A stretch of 64,000 bases of DNA from Methylobacterium sp. J-048 (GCF_022829515.1 NZ_JAKSYL010000131.1:1-64000); one strand, 5' to 3'; counted from the first letter of the stretch, positions 36,830 to 46,884 are shown. Notes: generated by a model not told the origin, from the letters alone. Numbers and translations are program-made.

Positions 36830-38518
36830 TCAGCTCGCCCGCACCACCACCTCCACGAGGTTGGCGCCGCCGGACCGGATCCCGGCCTCGATCGCCGGGG
36901 CGATGTCGGCGGCGCGGGTCACCCGCCGGGACGGCACGCCCATGGAGGTGGCCAGCGCCAGGTAGTCGACGCGCGGGTCGGTGAGGTCCATGGCGATGAA
37001 GCGGTTGGCCCGCACCGAGGCGTAGTGCGCCTGGCCCTTCATGAAGTTCTTCAGGATGTTGTACTCGGCGTTGTTGATCACCACGAAGGTGACCGGCAGT
37101 TTCTCGTGCGCGGCCGTCCAGAGGGCCTGGGGCGAGTACATCGCGGCGCCGTCGCCGACGACGCAGACCACGGGTGCCCGGTCGATGCCGAGCGAGAAGC
37201 CGACCGCGGCCGGCATGCCCCAGCCGAGCACGCCGCCGCGCATCGCCGCGTATTGGTGGGTGGAGGGGCTGTCGAGGAAGGTCCGCAGGTGCGTGAGCGT
37301 CGCCGGCGCCTCGTCGATGATCGTGGTCTGCGCCCCCACGGCCCGGGCCACCTCGCGGGCGGCGACGAGCGGCGCGATCACCGGATCGTCGAAGGCGGCG
37401 TCGGCCGCGGCGGCGAGCTTGGCCCGCCGCTCGGTCCGGGCCGTCTCCGCCTGGGCGCGCACTGCCGCGTAGGCGGCGGCGCGGTCGGCCACGCGCGGGG
37501 CCAGCAGCGGCAGCAGCGCGTTCAGGGAGGCCTGGATGTCGCCCACCGTCGACAGGCTGGTGGCGTAGGTGCGCCCGAGGTCGCGGACATCCGCGGAGAG
37601 CTGGAACACCTGCGTCCCCGGCGGTACCGCCGAGACCTCCGAGTAGAGGATGGTGATCAGCGACTTGCCGCCCAGCGCGAACACCGCGTCGTAGCGCCCG
37701 AGGATGTCGGCGATGGCGTCGGCCCGGGTCGGCAGGTTGCCGGCCCAGAGCGGGTGGGCGGTGGGGAAGGGGATGTGGGCCGGCCAGGACGAGCCGTAGA
37801 CCGGCGCGGCCAGCAGGTCGGCGAGGGCCACCGCCTGGGCGGAGGCGTCGGAAGCGTCGATCTCGTCGCCGGCGATCAGGGCCAGACGGCCGGGCGCGAT
37901 GGCGGCGAGCTTTTCGGCCAGCTTGTCGAGGGAGCCCGCCACCGCCCGCTGGTCGATGGTCGAGGTCTCGCCCGCCGGGGTCGCGGTCATCGCCTCCATC
38001 ACGTCCATCGGCAGGGACAGGAAGACCGGGCCGGATGGGGCGGCCCCGCAATCGTGGAAGGCACGGCGCAGGAGCACCGGGATTTGGTCCGGGCTGGTGA
38101 CCTCGCGGGCCCATTTCACCACCGGGTCGGCGATGGCGACGAGATCGCCCATCAGCAGCGGGTCGGAGAGGGCGTGGCGCAGGTCCTGCTGGCCGGCCGT
38201 GACCACGAGCGGCGTGCCGCTGACCTGCGCGTTCCACAGCGCGCCCATGCCGTGGCCGAGGCCGCCGGCGGTGTGCAGGTTGAGGAAGGCCGGCCGGCGC
38301 GCGCCCTGGGCGTAGCCGTCGGCCATCGCCACCGCGGTCGCCTCCTGCAGGGCGAGGATGTAGCCGATGTCCTGCGCCTCGGTGAGCGCGTCGATCAGCG
38401 GCAATTCGGTGGTGCCGGGATTGCCGAAGATGTAGCGCACCCCCTCCGAGCGCAGCACGTCCAGCAGCAGGTCGGCGCCCCTCCGGCTCCCGGCGGCATC
38501 CACGGTCTCGATCGACAT
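36830..38518 (-). CDS. ThDP-dependent decarboxylase, benzoylformate decarboxylase-like
   Basis: A 562-residue three-domain ThDP enzyme. IFGNPGTTELPLIDAL near the start and LALQEATAVAMADGYA (with the catalytic Glu that activates ThDP) match the benzoylformate decarboxylase/MdlC group. The C-terminal domain has VCVVGDGAAMYSPQALWTA, the GDG...N metal motif with VVINNAEYNI. GGAGGAGGG sits before ATG 38518. It decarboxylates a 2-oxo acid; benzoylformate is the nearest guess. An FAD oxidoreductase and LysR gene lie upstream on the same strand. Confidence 0.8.
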   Translation of the reverse strand: MSIETVDAAGSRRGADLLLDVLRSEGVRYIFGNPGTTELPLIDALTEAQDIGYILALQEATAVAMADGYAQGARRPAFLNLHTAGGLGHGMGALWNAQVSGTPLVVTAGQQDLRHALSDPLLMGDLVAIADPVVKWAREVTSPDQIPVLLRRAFHDCGAAPSGPVFLSLPMDVMEAMTATPAGETSTIDQRAVAGSLDKLAEKLAAIAPGRLALIAGDEIDASDASAQAVALADLLAAPVYGSSWPAHIPFPTAHPLWAGNLPTRADAIADILGRYDAVFALGGKSLITILYSEVSAVPPGTQVFQLSADVRDLGRTYATSLSTVGDIQASLNALLPLLAPRVADRAAAYAAVRAQAETARTERRAKLAAAADAAFDDPVIAPLVAAREVARAVGAQTTIIDEAPATLTHLRTFLDSPSTHQYAAMRGGVLGWGMPAAVGFSLGIDRAPVVCVVGDGAAMYSPQALWTAAHEKLPVTFVVINNAEYNILKNFMKGQAHYASVRANRFIAMDLTDPRVDYLALATSMGVPSRRVTRAADIAPAIEAGIRSGGANLVEVVVRAS

Positions 38519-38601
38519 ACGCAACCCTCCTCCGCCCCCCGGCGGAATCCGTGCGATGCTACCGCATGGCCGCGCCGCGACGAAGGCCCGCGGGGCGGAA
38601 T

Positions 38602-38664
38602 CGGGTTTCCAAAGGGCGAGCCCTTTGGCGGGTTGTCAGGGCGGAGCCCTGACGAAGCCGAACG
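38602..38664. repeat. Dispersed GC-rich intergenic hairpin repeat, copy 5
   Basis: tttccaaagggcgagccctttggcgggttgtcagggcggagccctgac, between the ThDP enzyme gene and the FAD oxidoreductase stop. Same unit as the other copies, here shortened. Confidence 0.75.
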
Positions 38665-39867
38665 CTAGAGTCCGATCGGGAGCAGTCCGGGCGCCAAAGC
38701 CGCGGCGGCCCGCGGCCCGTCCTTGACCAGGCGAATCGCCGTGCGGGCGACGCGGTTGCGCAGGCGCCGGGCTCGCCAGAGCGTCCCCGTCTCCACGGCG
38801 AGGCCGCGGGCGTACAGGCTGGCGCGCAGGCTGCGGGCGTCGCAGGCCTGCTTGACCGGGTCGGCATAGAACGCCGCGACTTTTTCGCGACCCATCCCCG
38901 GCGTGGCGAGCCAGGCCGGCACGTGGACCCGGGCGAGCCGGTCGGCATCGGTCAGCAGCTTGCCGATCCCGGTGCCGGGGATCGGGCAGGCGGTCTGGAA
39001 GGCGTCGCCGATCAGCACCAGCCCGTCGCGCTCCACCCCGTCGGCCCGGGCGAGGTCGATCGGCCGGACCTCGAGGGGGCCGGCCACCGACAGGTCCGGA
39101 CAATGCCGCGCTAGGTGGGGCATCATCGCCCGCAGGGTGGCTTCCGGGTCCCGGCGCAGGGCAGCGACCCAGGGCTCGCCGGGGTCGCGATAGCAGAACA
39201 GGTTGGCCCGCATCACGTCCCCGATCGGGAACAGGGTCAGGTAGGCGTCGCGCCCGCCGAACCCCTCGGAGAAGTAGGTCATGGCCGGGAACGGGAAGGC
39301 GGCCCGCGGCGCCGCCATATCGAACCCGACGGCCAGGGAGTGGCGCGGGCTCAGCGCCCGCTTGGCGATGCCGGCCTTGGCGAGCAGCGCGTGGCCGAGC
39401 CCGGTGGCGAGCACGACGAGGCGCGCCTCGATCCGGCGGCCGTCGCTCAAGGCGAGAATCTGGCGATCCGGCCCGAGCTCGAAATCGGCGACCCGGCCGG
39501 GGATCAGCAGTCCCTCGGGCAGGGCGGCCCGGGCGGCCCCGACCAGCACGGGATAATGCGCGCCCCATTCCCGGGCGGCCTCCCGGTAGGCGAGGCGGCC
39601 GTAGCGGACCACCGCGACCTCCTCGGTCGCCGTCGTGCACGCGGCCAGAGCCGCCCCGAATCCGAGGCCCTCGAACAGGGCCATCTGGTCGGCCCCGAAT
39701 TTCTCCGCCCGGAAGTCGCGGCGCGCCGCGCCGCGTTCGGCCTGGGCGTCGATCAGCGTGACCCGGATCCCGGCACGGGCGAGCGCCCCGGCCAGGCAGC
39801 TCCCGGCCAGCCCGGCGCCGACCACGGCCACGTCGTAGCTGTCCACCCCGCTGCCCATCGCTGTCAT
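38665..39867 (-). CDS. FAD-dependent oxidoreductase/monooxygenase
   Basis: A 400-residue flavoprotein of the PHBH/halogenase-like fold. DVAVVGAGLAGSCLAGALARAG is the FAD-binding loop, LVVLATGLG the second nucleotide strand, and DGLVLIGDAFQTACPIPGTGIGK the GD motif that contacts FAD phosphates. PTLFP-type FPAMTYFSEGFG sits in the substrate domain. ATG 39867 is chosen because the loop starts 10 residues in. It shares strand and neighbourhood with the ThDP enzyme, hinting at an aromatic or keto-acid pathway. Confidence 0.75.
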   Translation of the reverse strand: MTAMGSGVDSYDVAVVGAGLAGSCLAGALARAGIRVTLIDAQAERGAARRDFRAEKFGADQMALFEGLGFGAALAACTTATEEVAVVRYGRLAYREAAREWGAHYPVLVGAARAALPEGLLIPGRVADFELGPDRQILALSDGRRIEARLVVLATGLGHALLAKAGIAKRALSPRHSLAVGFDMAAPRAAFPFPAMTYFSEGFGGRDAYLTLFPIGDVMRANLFCYRDPGEPWVAALRRDPEATLRAMMPHLARHCPDLSVAGPLEVRPIDLARADGVERDGLVLIGDAFQTACPIPGTGIGKLLTDADRLARVHVPAWLATPGMGREKVAAFYADPVKQACDARSLRASLYARGLAVETGTLWRARRLRNRVARTAIRLVKDGPRAAAALAPGLLPIGL

Positions 39868-40081
39868 CGCAAAGTCGTCCCGTCCACGGCGCCAGAGTTT
39901 GAATGCACGAAACCGCACAGATGGCAGCGATGATGACGCCCGTAAAGCACGTACGTAATCTTTTTAGAGCCTGGAAACATCCGTTTACAGGACGACAACG
40001 AAGCTTTCAGACCATCTCATCTTCTGATTGAATCGCCGCACCTTATCCGAATCTCTTGCCCAACCCGGATCTGTGCCGCGC

Positions 40082-40966
40082 TCACGCCCGCAACTGCGCC
40101 ACGAAGGCGCGCATGAACGGCGGCAGGCCGTCGAGGTCGCGCAGGCACAGGGTCAGGTCGCGGCGCGCCCAAGGATCCGAGAGCGGCACCACCGCGATGG
40201 CGAGCCCTTGCGCGGCCCGGGCGGCGGCGCTCTCGGGCAGCACCGCGAGCCCGACCCGGGCCTCGACCAGGCGGCAGACGGCGTCGAAGCCGCGCAACTG
40301 CACCCGCAGGCGCATCGGCCGCCCCTCCCGCACCGCCTGGGCGACGAGGAACCGGCTGATGGCGCTGCGCCGGTCGAGGCCGACGAGGTCGTGGCCGAGC
40401 ACCTCCACGAAGGCGATGGCGGCGCGCGCCGCCAGGGGATGGTCCCGGGCCGCCACCAGCACGAATCGGTCCTCCCGGAACGGGAAGGTCTGGAGCGAGC
40501 CGGTATCGACCGTGCCGGACAGGATGCCGAGATCGGCCGCGCCCTCGGCCACCAGCCCGACGATCTCCTCGGAGGTGCGCTCGTCGATCTCGACGCCGAT
40601 CCCGGGATGGCCGCCCAGAAAGGCCGAGAGCGCATCGGGCAGGAACTCGGTCAGCGCGTTGGTGTTGGCGAGCACCCGGATCTGCCCGGCCGCACCGCCG
40701 GAGAACACCGCCATCTCCTCGCGCAGGCGTTCGACGCCGGCCAGGATCTCGCGGGCATGGGCCAGGAGCGTGCGCCCCGCCGGGGTCGGGCTGACGCCCT
40801 GCCGCCCCCGGGTCAGGAGCGCGGCCCCGAGGGAGTCCTCCATGATCCGGATCCGCGTCGAGGCGGCCGCCAGGGCGAGGTTCGCCCGCGCCGCCCCGTG
40901 GGTGATCGAGCCGGCCTCGACCACGTGCCGGAACAGGCCGAGATCGGTGAGATCGAACCGCATCAT
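40082..40966 (-). CDS. LysR family transcriptional regulator
   Basis: A 294-residue LTTR. The N-terminal HTH reads LGLFRHVVEAGSITHGAARANLALAAASTRIRIMEDSLGAALLTRG, cut here into its helix and wing: VVEAGSITHGAARANLALA and LLTRGRQGVSPTPAGRTLL. The C-terminal effector domain follows from about residue 90. GGAAGGACCTTCGGCG precedes ATGATG at 40966. It probably controls the downstream FAD and ThDP genes on the same strand. Identical acgtacgtaat sites flank the gene. Confidence 0.85.
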   Translation of the reverse strand: MMRFDLTDLGLFRHVVEAGSITHGAARANLALAAASTRIRIMEDSLGAALLTRGRQGVSPTPAGRTLLAHAREILAGVERLREEMAVFSGGAAGQIRVLANTNALTEFLPDALSAFLGGHPGIGVEIDERTSEEIVGLVAEGAADLGILSGTVDTGSLQTFPFREDRFVLVAARDHPLAARAAIAFVEVLGHDLVGLDRRSAISRFLVAQAVREGRPMRLRVQLRGFDAVCRLVEARVGLAVLPESAAARAAQGLAIAVVPLSDPWARRDLTLCLRDLDGLPPFMRAFVAQLRA

Positions 40967-41555
40967 CGCCGAAGGTCCTTCCCAGCAGCGGCGCAATCGG
41001 GCGCATCCGTCCCGCAGCGACGGCGCGGGACGGTATCGCCGCCCGGCACGCCTGTCAGCGCCCGGCGGCCGCAGCCACCCCGGCGACCGGAGGATTGCGG
41101 CGCGAGATCACGTACAACAGCATCAGCATAGAGATCATAAGTACGTACGTAATAGCCAATATCACTGATAATCGCTCCGTAAATACATATGATCTCTCAT
41201 TAAAGAGTGCAAGATTTCAATATTGAGCGAATTATACAGCTAAAACATCTGACCTGCAGAACAACATTTTCCGCGAGGGCGAGTCAAAGACCATTTACTC
41301 CCCTTTAACGTGCAATATTCCAAATGTATCGCCCTGCCGACGAGACCTTCCACAACTGCGGCGGCAGCCTCACCCGCGATCGTCACCGGATCGGATCATG
41401 ACCGTTTTGAGCCTTCCGGCCCCGTCTTCGGAGACCCGCGGTTCTCGGCGCCCGCGGGATGCCGTGATTGCGGTCGCGCCCACCGGTGCGGCGCCGACGC
41501 CCCGCCCTTCCCGCGCCGGGCCCGTGCCCGTGCCCGCGAAGCGAGACGAGACCCC
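40967..41555. other. Divergent intergenic region with AT-rich core
   Basis: About 590 bases between the LysR and HD-GYP gene starts. 41100-41330 is AT-rich and includes the palindrome gtacgtacgt at 41141, also found (acgtacgtaat) at 39949 on the other side of lysR. It should hold both promoters. The frame running into the HD-GYP gene from 41310 lacks a ribosome site and is not counted as coding. Confidence 0.5.
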
Positions 41556-42725
<1,170 letters not shown>

Positions 42726-43110
42726 CGCCGCGGGAGCGGGCGCCGATCCCAGTTCATCCCTGAAGATCCGTTTCAAGGTGTTTGCGTCAGCGGACTGTCT
42801 CGCTTGCCTCACGACGCTTGGTCTTTGCAGAGGCCGTTCTGAGAACAACCCCGTCATCCCGGGCTCGCCTGCGGCGCCCCGGGATGACGGGGTGGATGCG
42901 GAAATCTGGGCCTCGGGGAAGGGGAGGATTTCCTTACGCGGTCTCTCTTCCACGTCCGTGCCGTTCCTGCGCCGATCACCCCTGGTGAGGGTCGCGCGCG
43001 CGTCATCGGACCTGGGTTGCGATCCAAATCGATTGTTCCCGTTGGGAAAAATCCTTGAATAGGGCCCAATCCAAACACCTTGAAAGGGCCGGGCCTTTCG
43101 GGATGAGGCT
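42726..43110. repeat. Repeat-rich gap with 15-bp perfect inverted repeat
   Basis: No gene is seen. A perfect 15-bp stem, ccccgtcatcccggg / cccgggatgacgggg, spans 42849-42892. It is flanked by partial copies of the caaacaccttgaaag element at 42771-42789 (inverted) and 43062-43094, which also occurs at 35.07 and 35.31 kb. These look like a nested mobile-repeat landing site. Confidence 0.7.
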
Positions 43111-43302
43111 TCAAACCGTCAGGATGACGCGCCCCGTCGTGCGTCCGCCTTCGAGGTCGGCATGGGCCCGGGCCGCGTCCCGGAGGTCGTATGCGGCCCC
43201 GATCGGGCTGATCAGGCCGTCTTGCAGGGCAGCGATCAGGTCGGCGCTGCCGCGGCGATACAGGTCCGGATCGTTGGCGTAGGCGATCACGCTCGGCCGC
43301 AT
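43111..43302 (-). pseudogene. 3' fragment of a quinone oxidoreductase gene
   Basis: The 63 residues MRPSVIAYANDPDLYRRG ... GRTTGRVILTV, with AAYDLRDAARAHADLEGG between, match the extreme C-terminus of MDR-type quinone oxidoreductases. The frame continues upstream to about 43400, but that part (KRFRVETLG) does not resemble the family. The GroES and nucleotide domains are missing. The gene was cut by deletion or repeat insertion; repeats lie on its other side. Confidence 0.6.
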
Positions 43303-43501
43303 CAGGGCGACCGGACGGCCGTTCCCCAGCGTCTCGACTCTGAAGCGCTTGCCCGTGATCCGCGCGGCGCTGGCGTTTCTGGCCCAAGTGATCGGCCTTG
43401 GATGTCCGGTGGCGGCGCCGGCGGATTAGCGCATCATCCCGAAAGGGGGTTTCCGGCTTTCGGGAAAAGATGATGCAAAACCAGAGACCGAGCGCCGCGA
43501 C

Positions 43502-43810
43502 TCAGAACGCGGTCTCGCCGTAGCCGAGCGGCGTGATGCGGAAGACGAACCGGATCTCGGCCTCGGCATCCGGCAGCGCCAGGGTGCTGACCGGCCCGGT
43601 GAGGATCTTGGCCCCGTGCTCGGTGTGGGCTTCGTAGCGGCCGCGAGGGCCGAGCGAGGCCAGCGCGCGCAGGACGTGGCGGGCCGCGCGGGGGCGCCTG
43701 GCGCCGTTCTCGCGGAGCCAGACGGACTCGTCCGCGGGCCACACCCGCACGGGGCGCCCGGTGCCGCGCGGCCCGGGCGCGAACGCGTCGAGGACGGCCC
43801 GGAGCGTCAC
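43502..43810 (-). CDS. Small protein coupled to SGNH hydrolase, unknown
   Basis: A 102-residue basic protein that starts with GTG at 43810, overlapping the stop of the SGNH hydrolase gene (GTGA). It has ADESVWLRENGARRPRAARHV and ends in RFVFRITPLGYGETAF. No signal peptide or family is recognised. The tight overlap suggests the two are made together. Confidence 0.6.
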   Translation of the reverse strand: MTLRAVLDAFAPGPRGTGRPVRVWPADESVWLRENGARRPRAARHVLRALASLGPRGRYEAHTEHGAKILTGPVSTLALPDAEAEIRFVFRITPLGYGETAF

Positions 43811-44541
43811 GCGCGGACGCCCCAGGCGGCGGCATGGAGCGCCCGAAGGCCGGCCGCCGGGACCGCCGCGCGCATCCGGAGGCCGGACGGGGCCGGATCG
43901 ATGGCGACGAGCCGGACCAGATCGGCGGCGAGGCGGTTGTAATCCGCGAGGTGCACGCCGTCCGGGTAGAGACCCGTGCGGGCGAGCCCCGAGCCGTCGT
44001 CGCGCAGGGCCGCGAACGGGTCGAAGAAGCTGTGGCGGCCCGCCCGGCAGAGCGCTTCGAGGCGGTCCGAGAAGGCCGCGACGGCGGTGGGATCCCGGCC
44101 CGTCGCACAGGCGCCGATCGGCGGGATTGCGGCCACGAAGACCTGCGCCGACCAGACCTCCAGGATCCGCAGGATGCGTCGGACCTCGGCCTCGAACCGG
44201 CGCTCGGTGGAGGCCCGCTCCGGATGCCGCCAGCGCAGGATGTCGTTGGTGCCGATGATCAGCACCGAGGCCGCGCAGCGAACCGGGAGCCGCAGATCCG
44301 CGAGATGGGCCGCGCAATCGGCCGCGGTGCTGCCGCCGATGCCGAGATTGATGCAGGGCCGGCCGCCGAAATCCGGCGTCCCGAGGAACTCGACATGCGA
44401 GTTGCCGGCCAGGATCACGCTCTCCGGAGCGGCCTGGCGGAGCGACGCGCGCAGGGCCGGGCCACGCTCGGCCAGGCGGTTTCGGACGCACCGCCCATGC
44501 CGCCAATGCCGGGCGGCGGTCGCGATCCAGGGTGCAGGCAT
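43807..44541 (-). CDS. SGNH/GDSL-type hydrolase
   Basis: A 244-residue esterase-like protein. The block I Ser lies in VILAGNSHVEFLG (GNS in place of GDS), block II Gly in INLGIGGSTA, block III Asn in IIGTNDI, and block V Asp/His in YPDGVHLADYN. All four SGNH residues are thus present. No signal peptide, so probably cytoplasmic. It is co-translated with the downstream 102-residue protein. The substrate is unknown (acyl or carbohydrate ester). Confidence 0.8.
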   Translation of the reverse strand: MPAPWIATAARHWRHGRCVRNRLAERGPALRASLRQAAPESVILAGNSHVEFLGTPDFGGRPCINLGIGGSTAADCAAHLADLRLPVRCAASVLIIGTNDILRWRHPERASTERRFEAEVRRILRILEVWSAQVFVAAIPPIGACATGRDPTAVAAFSDRLEALCRAGRHSFFDPFAALRDDGSGLARTGLYPDGVHLADYNRLAADLVRLVAIDPAPSGLRMRAAVPAAGLRALHAAAWGVRA

Positions 44542-44845
44542 GGCGGTCCCGAACAGGCATGAGGGATCGGTCGCGCCGGGGCTGCTGCCCGGGCGCGGGG
44601 ATGCGGAATGAACCGTGTCGTGACCGTGCCGCCGGCCGGATGTTCTGGTGTTACGGCGGCAGAAACATGTGGTTACTTTCGATCATCGGCATCCTGGCAA
44701 GCAGAACTCGACATGACGGCGCGCGATGACTTCGTCCTGCATATGTGGGAATTTTTCACACGTCAACGGCTCAGCTGACGGAACAGCCTTCCGGACTTCA
44801 CGATCCCGCGCTACGCCGGGGCTCCAACGAGCGGGGGGAGCCAGG
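44542..44845. other. Divergent promoter region
   Basis: About 300 bases between the SGNH hydrolase and SDR starts. A slightly AT-richer stretch (tgtgggaatttttcacacgtc near 44743) includes a short tgtg...caca inverted repeat and may hold the SDR promoter. No gene seen. Confidence 0.4.
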
Positions 44846-45610
44846 ATGATCAAGGATCGCGTCTACATCGTCACCGGCGCGGGCTCGGGGCTGGGCGCCG
44901 CGGTGGCGTGCAATCTCGTGGCGGCGGGCGCCAGCGTCGTGGTCGCCGACATCGCCCGGGAGGCCGGGGCCGGAGTGGCGGCGGAGCTGGGCGCGCAGGC
45001 GCGGTTCGCGGCCACCGACGTCACCAGCGAGGCGGACGGTCAGGCGGCGGTCCAGGCGGCGCTGGACGCGTTCGGGCACCTGCACGGGCTGATCAACTGC
45101 GCCGGGATCGCGCCGGGCGAGAAGGTGGTCGGCCGCGACGGTCCGCACCGGCTCGACAGCTTCGCCCGGGCGGTGTCGGTCAACCTGATCGGCACCTTCA
45201 ACATGATCCGGCTCGCCGCCGCGGCGATCGCCCGGGAGGCGCCCGACGCGGAAGGCGCCCGGGGCGTGATCGTCAACACCGCCTCGATCGCGGCCTTCGA
45301 CGGCCAGATCGGGCAGGCGGCCTACGCGGCCTCGAAGGGCGGCGTGGTCTCGATGACCCTGCCGATCGCCCGCGAGCTGGCCCGGCACGGCATCCGGGTC
45401 GTCACCATCGCGCCGGGCATCTTCGAGACGCCCATGATGACGGGGATGCCGCAGGAGGTGCAGGATGCGCTGGGCCAGAGCGTCCCGTTCCCTCCGCGGC
45501 TCGGCCGCCCGTCCGAATACGCCGACCTCGTCCGGCACATCTGCGAGAACCCGATGCTCAACGGCGAGACGATCCGGCTGGACGGGGCGCTGCGGATGCC
45601 GCCCCGCTGA
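44846..45610 (+). CDS. SDR oxidoreductase, 3-hydroxyacyl-CoA dehydrogenase type
   Basis: A 254-residue classical [22 protein letters not shown] is the NAD loop, [15 protein letters not shown] the NAG-type motif, [12 protein letters not shown] the catalytic Ser, and YAASKGG the Tyr-Lys pair. The sequence [20 protein letters not shown] closely resembles HSD17B10-type 3-hydroxyacyl-CoA dehydrogenases. ATG 44846 follows GGGGGGAGCCAGG. Likely acts in fatty or branched-chain acid oxidation. Confidence 0.85.
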   Translation: MIKDRVYIVTGAGSGLGAAVACNLVAAGASVVVADIAREAGAGVAAELGAQARFAATDVTSEADGQAAVQAALDAFGHLHGLINCAGIAPGEKVVGRDGPHRLDSFARAVSVNLIGTFNMIRLAAAAIAREAPDAEGARGVIVNTASIAAFDGQIGQAAYAASKGGVVSMTLPIARELARHGIRVVTIAPGIFETPMMTGMPQEVQDALGQSVPFPPRLGRPSEYADLVRHICENPMLNGETIRLDGALRMPPR

Positions 45611-45680
45611 ACTTTGGTCAGGCCTGGCGACCGCCGACACGCGTGTCGGCTGAACCAATCCTTGTCGCCCGAACGCGAGG

Positions 45681-45699
45681 CACGTATATTTTCACGTAT
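45681..45699. promoter_or_regulatory. Repeated cacgtat sites before prlF-yhaV
   Basis: Two direct copies of cacgtat, 12 bases apart start to start, with AT-rich spacer attttt, lie 20-40 bases before the antitoxin ATG. The position and spacing (about one turn) fit an autoregulatory antitoxin operator overlapping the promoter. Confidence 0.5.
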
Positions 45700-45719
45700 C
45701 ACGAGCCCGGGAGGCAGGG

Positions 45720-46082
45720 ATGCGGCGCGCCGAGTTCAAGGGGTCGATCACGACGACGGGACGCTCCGAGGCGCTGCGACTCGACAAGGCGTTGTTCAAG
45801 GCGCACCCGGAGTTTCGACAGAAGGCGAAGATCCGGGCTCACGTCATCGGCCCGGGAACGATGCTCGTCACCCTCGATCCCGACACGCCGACGCCGGAGG
45901 CCGAGACGGTGGACCGTGACCCCGTCGTGTCGGCCTACCTCGCGTTCCTGGAGCGGGACATGACGGCGCATCCCGAGCGGCTGCACCCCTTCACCGAGGA
46001 CGAACTCGCGCGTCTGGAGACCCTGACCGGGGGCGTGACCGTGTCCGATGACGACGTGATCCCGGACGACGTCACGCTGTGA
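45720..46082 (+). CDS. prlF: PrlF-like antitoxin (AbrB fold)
   Basis: A 120-residue protein. The N-terminal AbrB-type swapped-hairpin DNA-binding segment (GSITTTGRSEALRLDKALF, residues 8-26) precedes a region of acidic character, DDDVIPDDVTL, that would neutralise the toxin. Gene order and the following YhaV-like gene identify it as the PrlF antitoxin. GGGAGGCAGGG gives a good ribosome site. Its stop overlaps the toxin start by four bases. Confidence 0.8.
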   Translation: MRRAEFKGSITTTGRSEALRLDKALFKAHPEFRQKAKIRAHVIGPGTMLVTLDPDTPTPEAETVDRDPVVSAYLAFLERDMTAHPERLHPFTEDELARLETLTGGVTVSDDDVIPDDVTL

Positions 46083-46570
46083 CGCCGCCCGCGAGCGGCT
46101 TCGCCGAGCGCAACGGCTGGAAGCTCTACCGGGCGAGCGCCTTCGTGGCGAGCCTCGCCCCACTCACCGAGGCGGTCGGACGCCTGGCGGAGGCGGACCC
46201 GGGCGGCTACGCCGCGCACCCGAAAGCCAAGCTCCTGGCTCGGATTCGTCAGCTCGTCGTCGACGAGATTCCGCGCGATCCGAACGCGCGCGCCTACGCG
46301 CTCGGCAACACGCTCGGGCCGGAGCATCGACACTGGCGGCGGGCAAAGTTCCTGCAGCGATTTCGGCTTTTCTTCCGCTTCGACAGCGCGAGCCGCATCA
46401 TCGTCTACGCCTGGGTCAACGACGAAAACACCCTGCGGAAGGCCGGCTCGCGCAGCGACCCTTACACGGTGTTCGCGCAGCGCCTGAACGCCGGCGATCC
46501 CCCCGACGACTGGGAAGACCTGCTCACGGCTGCCCGCGAGGCCGAGACCAAGGCGCAGGATGCCTCTTGA
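46079..46570 (+). CDS. yhaV: YhaV family toxin ribonuclease
   Basis: A 163-residue RelE-superfamily toxin matching YhaV: NGWKLYRASAFVASLAPLTEAV at the start, HRHWRRAKFLQRFRLFFRFDS, then IIVYAWVNDENTLRKAGSRSDPYTVF, the family's most conserved stretch. YhaV cleaves mRNA/rRNA. GTG 46079 overlaps the antitoxin stop (GTGA), the standard antitoxin-first layout. Both genes look intact. Confidence 0.85.
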   Translation: MTPPASGFAERNGWKLYRASAFVASLAPLTEAVGRLAEADPGGYAAHPKAKLLARIRQLVVDEIPRDPNARAYALGNTLGPEHRHWRRAKFLQRFRLFFRFDSASRIIVYAWVNDENTLRKAGSRSDPYTVFAQRLNAGDPPDDWEDLLTAAREAETKAQDAS

Positions 46571-46611
46571 ACGGTCCGAGCGCGTCAAATCAAGGGCTTG
46601 CGGGCGGCCCC

Positions 46612-46636
46612 CTTGCAACGCGATCGGGAACGGCTC
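46612..46636. repeat. Half-copy of hairpin element shared with 54.7 kb
   Basis: gcgatcgggaacggctc here is identical to the right arm of the long hairpin at 54734-54770. The left arm is missing. Confidence 0.6.
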
Positions 46637-46884
46637 TAGCCGATCGAGACGCTGGTCAGCAGTCCGGCGGCCCGGCGCACCTCGGTGACGATCAGCTCCT
46701 CGCTCGGGCCCTCGATCGGCATGTCGGACAGGATCGCCGCCACATCGCGCTTCACGTCCTCGCGGATTTCCGGGTTCTCCTCGGACAGGCGCCCGATCAG
46801 GACGCCCAGGACGATCTCCAAGGCGGACAGTTTCGCGTGCACGCGGGTGAAGTCGTCCAGCGGTTCCGGCTCGTTCGCGTTCAT
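46636..46884 (-). CDS. Small acidic cytoplasmic protein, unknown
   Basis: An 82-residue helical protein: VHAKLSALEIVLGVLIGRLSEEN, then EIREDVKRDVAAILSDMP. No signal peptide or family. It is followed after 53 bases by another small gene on the same strand, so the two may form an operon. Confidence 0.55.
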   Translation of the reverse strand: MNANEPEPLDDFTRVHAKLSALEIVLGVLIGRLSEENPEIREDVKRDVAAILSDMPIEGPSEELIVTEVRRAAGLLTSVSIG

